Assembly (NCBI RefSeq): GCF_028656935.1
Contig: NZ_JAMDGZ010000012.1
Coordinates: 1-64,000 of the forward strand
Direction of reading: 5' to 3'
DNA length: 64,000 bases
DNA from: Pseudomonas rubra
GTDB taxonomy: Bacteria; Pseudomonadota; Gammaproteobacteria; Pseudomonadales; Pseudomonadaceae
Shown here: positions 58,351 through 64,000 of the stretch, piece by piece
Layout: every line of letters begins with the position of its first letter
Numbering within the stretch: position 1 is the first letter of the stretch
Translations under genes and position numbers: made by a program
The notes under the pieces: model-generated
What the model saw: only the letters and a program-made list of their open reading frames with translations
Database searches by the model: none
Told to the model about the DNA's origin: nothing

Positions 58351-58621
58351 GTGCATTCTGTTACTTCGACAATCATCGGTAACCCTTCTGTCACCGCTTT
58401 CGCACAAAAGCGGGGCAAAGCGAAACGCCCGGGTGCCTTTTCTGTGCATTTTTGCGCGGATTTCCCACCTGCTGAAACGCTACGCTTGCCGGATTAGAAG
58501 GCTTTGCCAATAATAGGCCCGCTTATTGCTTCATTGATTGGTTATTTGTCTTTTGCTTTTGCATATTCCGTGAAAGCTGTCAATATCTCCGCCCCCGCGT
58601 TCCTGCGCTTCTGTAACTAGT

Positions 58622-58642
58622 TGTCGCATTGAAGAAATATCG
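58622..58642 (+). promoter_or_regulatory. ArgR half-site upstream of aotJ
   Basis: TGTCGC followed by eight bases and AA fits the Pseudomonas ArgR consensus TGTCGC-N8-AA. A weaker copy, TGTCGT, starts at 58653, 31 bases on, in the same direction. Activation of the aot operon by arginine-bound ArgR is expected. Confidence 0.7.
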
Positions 58643-58786
58643 GCTTCGGAGCTGTCGTTAAAATGCCGATCACTCGCTCGTCGCGTCTGCTTCAATGCCG
58701 ACCCTGCGCAGCTCGCGTTGTACCCATTTGCATGCCGGGCAGTCGCTAACCCTGCCTTGTCTTGCCCTTTACCGATGGAGTTCCAG

Positions 58787-59569
58787 ATGAAGAAACTCGC
58801 ACTGCTTGGCGCCCTGGCGCTGTCCGTGTTTTCCCTGGCGGCGCTGGCTGATGAGAAACCGTTGAAAATCGGGATCGAGGCCGCCTACCCACCGTTCGCA
58901 TCGAAAGCACCGGACGGCAGCATCGTCGGCTTCGACTACGACATCGGCAACGCCTTGTGCGAAGAGATGAAGGTCAAGTGTACCTGGGTCGAGCAAGAGT
59001 TCGACGGTCTGATCCCGGCACTCAAAGTGCGCAAGATCGACGCCATCCTGTCGTCCATGTCGATCACCGATGATCGCAAGAAGTCCGTGGACTTCACCGG
59101 CAAGTACTACCTGACCCCGGCGCGCCTGGTGATGAAGGAAGGTACTGCTGTCAGCGACAGCCTGACCGAGCTCAAGGGCAAGAAGATTGGCGTTCAGCGT
59201 GGTTCGATCCATGACCGCTTCGCCAAGGAAGTCCTGGGTGCACAGGGCGCCACCATCGTGCCGTACGGCACCCAGAATGAAATCTACCTGGACGTCGCCG
59301 CTGGTCGTCTGGATGGCACCGTGGCCGATGCTACGCTGTTGGAAGACGGTTTCCTGAAAACTGATGCTGGCAAGGGCTTCGCATTTGTCGGCCCGGCCTT
59401 CACCGACGCCAAGTACTTCGGTGACGGCATTGGTATCGCTGTACGCAAAGGCGACGCGCTGAAAGACAAGATCAACGCTGCCATCGCCGGCATCCGTGCC
59501 AACGGCAAGTACAAGCAGATTCAGGACAAGTACTTCAACTTCGACATCTACGGCCCAGAAGCCAAGTAA
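58787..59569 (+). CDS. aotJ: Arginine/ornithine ABC transporter, binding protein
   Basis: A 260-aa periplasmic binding protein of the HisJ/ArgT family. It has a signal peptide ([21 protein letters not shown]) and ligand-binding motifs [36 protein letters not shown] and [11 protein letters not shown]. The ATG at 58787 follows gatggag. It heads aotJ-aotQ-aotM-aotP-argR, and its context identifies arginine and ornithine as likely ligands. Confidence 0.92.
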   Translation: MKKLALLGALALSVFSLAALADEKPLKIGIEAAYPPFASKAPDGSIVGFDYDIGNALCEEMKVKCTWVEQEFDGLIPALKVRKIDAILSSMSITDDRKKSVDFTGKYYLTPARLVMKEGTAVSDSLTELKGKKIGVQRGSIHDRFAKEVLGAQGATIVPYGTQNEIYLDVAAGRLDGTVADATLLEDGFLKTDAGKGFAFVGPAFTDAKYFGDGIGIAVRKGDALKDKINAAIAGIRANGKYKQIQDKYFNFDIYGPEAK

Positions 59570-59659
59570 ATCGTCGACGTTTCACCTGTTCAATGGTGCA
59601 AGCAGCAGAGACTCTGAGGTTTGCACCATTTTTTCATCCCTAAGGTCGAGGACCTCATC

Positions 59660-60349
59660 ATGTTGAAAGGCTACGGGGCAGTCATCCTCGACGGAGCGTG
59701 GCTGACGCTACAGCTCGCCTTGTCGTCCATGGCCCTGGCCATCGTGCTCGGTCTGATCGGTGTGGCGCTGCGTTTGTCGTCAGTGCGCTGGCTGGCCTGG
59801 CTCGGCGATCTGTATTCCACCGTGATCCGCGGGATTCCCGATCTGGTGCTGATCCTGCTGATCTTCTACGGCGGTCAGGATTTGCTCAACCGCGTCGCGC
59901 CGCTGCTCGGCTTTGACGATTACATTGACCTCAATCCGCTGATGGCGGGTATCGGCACCCTGGGTTTCATTTTTGGTGCCTATCTGTCAGAAACCTTCCG
60001 CGGTGCGTTCATGGCCATTCCCAAGGGGCAGGCCGAGGCCGGTATGGCCTATGGCATGAGCAACCTGCAGATTTTCTTCCGGGTGCTGGTGCCGCAGATG
60101 ATTCGCCTGGCGATTCCTGGCTTTACCAACAACTGGCTGGTCCTGACCAAGGCTACCGCACTGATTTCGGTGGTCGGCTTGCAGGACATGATGTTCAAGG
60201 CCAAGCAGGCGGCAGATGCCACCCGCGAGCCTTTCACCTTCTTCCTGGCGGTAGCGGCGTTGTACCTGGTGATCACCAGTGTTTCGCTGCTGGCCCTGCG
60301 TTACCTCGAGAAGCGCTACTCGGTAGGCGTAAAGGCGGCTGATCTATGA
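59660..60349 (+). CDS. aotQ: Arginine/ornithine ABC transporter, permease Q
   Basis: A 229-aa inner-membrane permease of the HisQ type with five helices and the EAA-like loop GQAEAGMAYGMSNLQIFFRV. The ATG at 59660 fits family length; an ATG at 59621 would add a poor N-terminus. Its stop overlaps the aotM start by four bases (ATGA). Confidence 0.92.
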   Translation: MLKGYGAVILDGAWLTLQLALSSMALAIVLGLIGVALRLSSVRWLAWLGDLYSTVIRGIPDLVLILLIFYGGQDLLNRVAPLLGFDDYIDLNPLMAGIGTLGFIFGAYLSETFRGAFMAIPKGQAEAGMAYGMSNLQIFFRVLVPQMIRLAIPGFTNNWLVLTKATALISVVGLQDMMFKAKQAADATREPFTFFLAVAALYLVITSVSLLALRYLEKRYSVGVKAADL

Positions 60350-61044
60350 TTTTCGACTACAACGTCATCTGGGAGGCGCTGCCGCTGTACCTGGGCGGCC
60401 TGCTGACCACCCTCAAGCTGCTGGCCCTGTCGCTGCTGTTCGGTTTGCTGGCGGCGATCCCGCTGGGGCTGATGCGGGTCTCCAAGCAGCCGCTGGTGAA
60501 CATGAGCGCCTGGCTCTACACCTATGTGATCCGTGGCACGCCGATGCTGGTGCAGCTGTTCCTGATCTACTACGGCCTGGCCCAGTTCGAAGCGGTGCGC
60601 GAAAGCTTCCTCTGGCCGTGGCTGTCGAGCGCAACCTTCTGCGCCTGCCTGGCCTTCGCCATCAATACCAGTGCCTACACCGCCGAAATCATCGCCGGCA
60701 GCCTCAAGGCCACGCCCCATGGCGAGATCGAGGCGGCCAAGGCCATGGGTATGTCGCGGGTCAAGATGTACCGGCGCATCCTGCTGCCATCGGCCCTGCG
60801 CCGCGCGCTGCCGCAGTACAGCAACGAAGTGATCATGATGCTGCAGACCACCAGCCTGGCGTCGATCGTGACCCTGATCGACATCACTGGTGCGGCGCGC
60901 ACGGTCAACGCTCAGTACTACCTGCCGTTCGAGGCTTACATCACTGCCGGCGTGTTCTACCTGTGCCTGACCTTTATTCTGGTGCGCCTGTTCAAGCTGG
61001 CCGAACGCCGCTGGCTCGGCTACCTGGCGCCGCGCAAGCACTGA
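60346..61044 (+). CDS. aotM: Arginine/ornithine ABC transporter, permease M
   Basis: A 232-aa permease of the HisM type, partner of AotQ, with the EAA loop GEIEAAKAMGMSRVKMYRRI. It overlaps aotQ by ATGA and precedes the ATPase gene by 65 bases. In P. aeruginosa an extra gene, aotO, follows aotM; it is absent here. Confidence 0.92.
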   Translation: MIFDYNVIWEALPLYLGGLLTTLKLLALSLLFGLLAAIPLGLMRVSKQPLVNMSAWLYTYVIRGTPMLVQLFLIYYGLAQFEAVRESFLWPWLSSATFCACLAFAINTSAYTAEIIAGSLKATPHGEIEAAKAMGMSRVKMYRRILLPSALRRALPQYSNEVIMMLQTTSLASIVTLIDITGAARTVNAQYYLPFEAYITAGVFYLCLTFILVRLFKLAERRWLGYLAPRKH

Positions 61045-61109
61045 GCCTGCGCCCACTTTTTCGCCCCGAGCGTTAGCTCAAGACTGACTGCTTTGTGAGA
61101 ATCGACAGC

Positions 61110-61874
61110 ATGTACAAACTCGAAGTCCAAGATCTGCATAAACGCTACGGCAGTCACGAAGTGCTCAAGGGCGTGTCCCTGGCGGCCAAGGCAGGCGACG
61201 TGATCAGCATCATCGGTTCCAGCGGTTCGGGCAAAAGTACCTTCCTGCGCTGCATAAACCTGCTCGAGCAGCCGCATGCGGGCAAGATCCTGCTCAACAA
61301 CGAAGAGCTCAAGCTTGTCGCCAACAAGGACGGCGCGCTCAAGGCCGCTGATCCCAAGCAGTTGCAGCGCATGCGTTCGCGCTTGTCGATGGTGTTCCAG
61401 CATTTCAACCTGTGGTCGCACATGACCGCGCTGGAAAACATCATCGAGGCGCCGGTGCACGTGCTGGGCATGTCGAAAAAAGATGCCCTGGAGAAAGCCG
61501 AGCACTACCTGGCCAAGGTCGGTGTAGCCCACCGCAAGGACGCCTATCCTGGCCATATGTCGGGCGGTGAGCAGCAGCGTGTGGCGATTGCCCGGGCGCT
61601 GGCCATGGAGCCGGAGGTGATGCTGTTCGACGAACCGACCTCGGCGCTGGACCCTGAGCTGGTGGGTGATGTGCTCAAGGTCATGCAGTCGCTGGCCCAG
61701 GAAGGCCGGACCATGGTTGTGGTGACCCATGAAATGGGCTTTGCCCGCGAGGTCTCGAACCAGTTGGTGTTCCTGCACAAGGGGCTGGTGGAAGAGAGCG
61801 GCAACCCGCGCGAGGTGCTGGTCAACCCGCAATCGGAGCGCCTGCAGCAGTTCCTTTCGGGCAGCTTGAAGTAA
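61110..61874 (+). CDS. aotP: Arginine/ornithine ABC transporter, ATPase
   Basis: A 254-aa ATPase of the HisP type with Walker [10 protein letters not shown], signature [15 protein letters not shown] and Walker [15 protein letters not shown]. The ATG at 61110 gives the family N-terminus ([14 protein letters not shown]). It energises AotQM. argR follows after 98 bases. Confidence 0.94.
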   Translation: MYKLEVQDLHKRYGSHEVLKGVSLAAKAGDVISIIGSSGSGKSTFLRCINLLEQPHAGKILLNNEELKLVANKDGALKAADPKQLQRMRSRLSMVFQHFNLWSHMTALENIIEAPVHVLGMSKKDALEKAEHYLAKVGVAHRKDAYPGHMSGGEQQRVAIARALAMEPEVMLFDEPTSALDPELVGDVLKVMQSLAQEGRTMVVVTHEMGFAREVSNQLVFLHKGLVEESGNPREVLVNPQSERLQQFLSGSLK

Positions 61875-61972
61875 GATTGCCGCTTTGCACCAAAATGGGT
61901 CATGCTGCGTCATAAGCGCAGCCTGACCAGGCTCTAACGTCTTGACCTCTCTCAGGTTTCGGATCGCACCCC

Positions 61973-62953
61973 ATGACCACCCAGCGAATCGGTTTTCTCA
62001 TCTGGCCAAGCACCAAAGCCCTGACCCTGGCGCTGGCTGAAGAGGTTTTGCGGGTTGCCCAGAAGGTCCACCCGGAGGTGGTCTACGAGCTGTCGTTCCT
62101 CCAGGCCGAAGCACCTGGCGAAGAGGAGTGGCGTCTGCCCGGCGAGCCCTGGGCCGGCAAGCTTGAGGGCTGCCAGAGGTTGTTCCTGCTGGCTGACGAA
62201 CCGCCAGCGGCGGTGGGGTCGAGCCTGGCCAGCGCGCTCAAGCAACTGGTCCGCTCCGGGTGTGTGGTTGGCGGGCTGTCGGCCGGGGTCTATCCGTTGG
62301 CGCAACTGGGTTTGCTCGACGGTTATCGGGCCGCGGTGCACTGGCGTTGGCAGGACGATTTCGCCGAGCGTTTTCCCAAGGTCATCGCCACCAGCCATCT
62401 GTTCGATTGGGACCGTGATCGCCTGACTGCATGCGGTGGCATGTCGGTGATCGATCTGCTGCTGGCGGTGCTGGCCCGTGATCACGGCGCCGAGCTGGCC
62501 GGCGCGGTCTCCGAAGAGCTGGTGGTCGAGCGGATTCGCGAGGGCGGCGAGCGCCAGCGCATTCCGCTACAGAATCGCCTCGGCTCCAGCCATCCGAAGC
62601 TGACCCAGGCGGTGTTGTTGATGGAAGCCAACATCGAAGAGCCGCTGACCACCGACGAGATTGCCCAGCATGTCTGTGTCTCGCGTCGCCAACTGGAGCG
62701 TATCTTCAAGCAGTACCTCAATCGCGTGCCGAGCCAGTATTACCTGGAGCTGCGCCTGAACAAGGCGCGGCAGATGCTGATGCAGACCAGCAAGTCGATC
62801 ATCCAGATCGGCTTGTCCTGTGGCTTCTCTTCGGGGCCGCACTTCTCCAGCGCCTATCGCAATTTCTTTGGCGCAACACCGCGCGAAGACCGCAACCAGC
62901 GACGTAGCAGCAGCCCGTTCGAGCTGTCTTCGGTGCCGGCCGAGCGCGGCTGA
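61973..62953 (+). CDS. argR: Arginine-responsive AraC-family regulator
   Basis: A 326-aa regulator with an N-terminal GATase1/DJ-1-like domain (about 1-180) and a C-terminal AraC domain (TDEIAQHVCVSRRQLERIFK; IIQIGLSCGFSSGPHFSSAY). It matches Pseudomonas ArgR, unrelated to E. coli ArgR, which activates arginine uptake and catabolism and represses synthesis. As the last gene of the aot operon it would autoregulate through the sites before aotJ. Confidence 0.93.
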   Translation: MTTQRIGFLIWPSTKALTLALAEEVLRVAQKVHPEVVYELSFLQAEAPGEEEWRLPGEPWAGKLEGCQRLFLLADEPPAAVGSSLASALKQLVRSGCVVGGLSAGVYPLAQLGLLDGYRAAVHWRWQDDFAERFPKVIATSHLFDWDRDRLTACGGMSVIDLLLAVLARDHGAELAGAVSEELVVERIREGGERQRIPLQNRLGSSHPKLTQAVLLMEANIEEPLTTDEIAQHVCVSRRQLERIFKQYLNRVPSQYYLELRLNKARQMLMQTSKSIIQIGLSCGFSSGPHFSSAYRNFFGATPREDRNQRRSSSPFELSSVPAERG

Positions 62954-63006
62954 TTTTTGCTCGCGCATCCCCCGCACCGTTTAAACTGCGCCTTTGCGAC
63001 CCTATT

Positions 63007-63027
63007 TGTCGCATTGCCGAAAGCCTT
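63007..63027 (+). promoter_or_regulatory. ArgR half-site 1 upstream of aruC
   Basis: TGTCGCATTGCCGAAAGCC fits TGTCGC-N8-AA exactly. It is 145 bases before the aruC ATG. Confidence 0.72.
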
Positions 63028-63052
63028 GGTAAAACAGGGTTTGGCGCTATAA

Positions 63053-64000
<948 letters not shown>

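Larger units (their letters stand above)
58238..58786 (+). other. Intergenic region acs-aotJ
   Basis: 549 bases holding a REP pair (58244-58307), the acs terminator (58319-58350), a sigma-70-like element TTGCCG-17-AATAAT (58486-58514) and two ArgR-type half-sites near 58622-58673. No gene is evident. Confidence 0.6.

Overview
The window reads as a chromosomal segment of a fluorescent pseudomonad of the Pseudomonas putida group. The evidence is high-GC coding with Pseudomonas codon bias, many P. putida-type REP palindromes (arms built on gcggggcaagcccgctccca), and a gene order that I recall being nearly collinear with P. putida KT2440 (guanidinobutyrase locus, Aer, recQ, Trk/Cpx, yci genes, scpAB, rluB, aroP, phhABC/phhR, acs, aot-argR-aruC). 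No tRNA, rRNA, insertion sequence, prophage or CRISPR array was seen. It is mostly core genome with one accessory-looking block at 12.1-25.4 kb.

Layout. 0-5.7 kb: two DMT exporters, an MscS channel, a DEAD-box RNA helicase and two small unknown proteins. 5.7-9.7 kb: a 41-aa ORF of the PA1414 type behind a perfect Anr/FNR box, a sodium:solute symporter, guanidinobutyrase gbuA and its LysR regulator gbuR, with a 9-bp inverted repeat as likely operator. 9.8-12.0 kb: an Aer-type energy-taxis receptor broken by one frameshift, then a DTW-domain tRNA modification enzyme. 12.1-25.4 kb: a complete Lap-like type I secretion system (HlyD, ABC, TolC) divergent from a 2,620-aa RTX adhesin. The adhesin has a LapG-type TAAG retention site, six 246-aa repeats, a von Willebrand A domain and an RTX C-terminus.

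25.4-38.5 kb: DUF454, UPF0149, recQ, a MarR regulator, a PlpD-type patatin autotransporter, a Rdx/SelW protein, a third DMT exporter, two AraC regulators, an LpxH-like phosphoesterase, a DUF962 protein followed by a start-less coding remnant, trkH and a YdjA-like nitroreductase. 38.6-41.7 kb: a Cpx-like envelope-stress module with a CpxR box and an intrinsic terminator just before cpxA. 41.7-47.1 kb: yciI, yciB, the PHP exonuclease rnm, yciO, scpA, scpB, rluB.

47.2-55.5 kb: aromatic amino-acid metabolism. AroP imports the amino acids, PhhA and PhhB with PhhC convert phenylalanine to tyrosine and its keto acid, and PhhR controls them through two TyrR/PhhR-like boxes between phhA and phhR. ArfB, an MFS carrier and a 42-aa ORF lie among them. 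55.6-64.0 kb: a DUF2790 protein, acs, and the arginine/ornithine uptake operon aotJQMP-argR followed by aruC, which runs off the window. Matches to the ArgR consensus TGTCGC-N8-AA precede both aotJ and aruC.

Gene symbols and synteny come from family knowledge and memory; no database search was possible.
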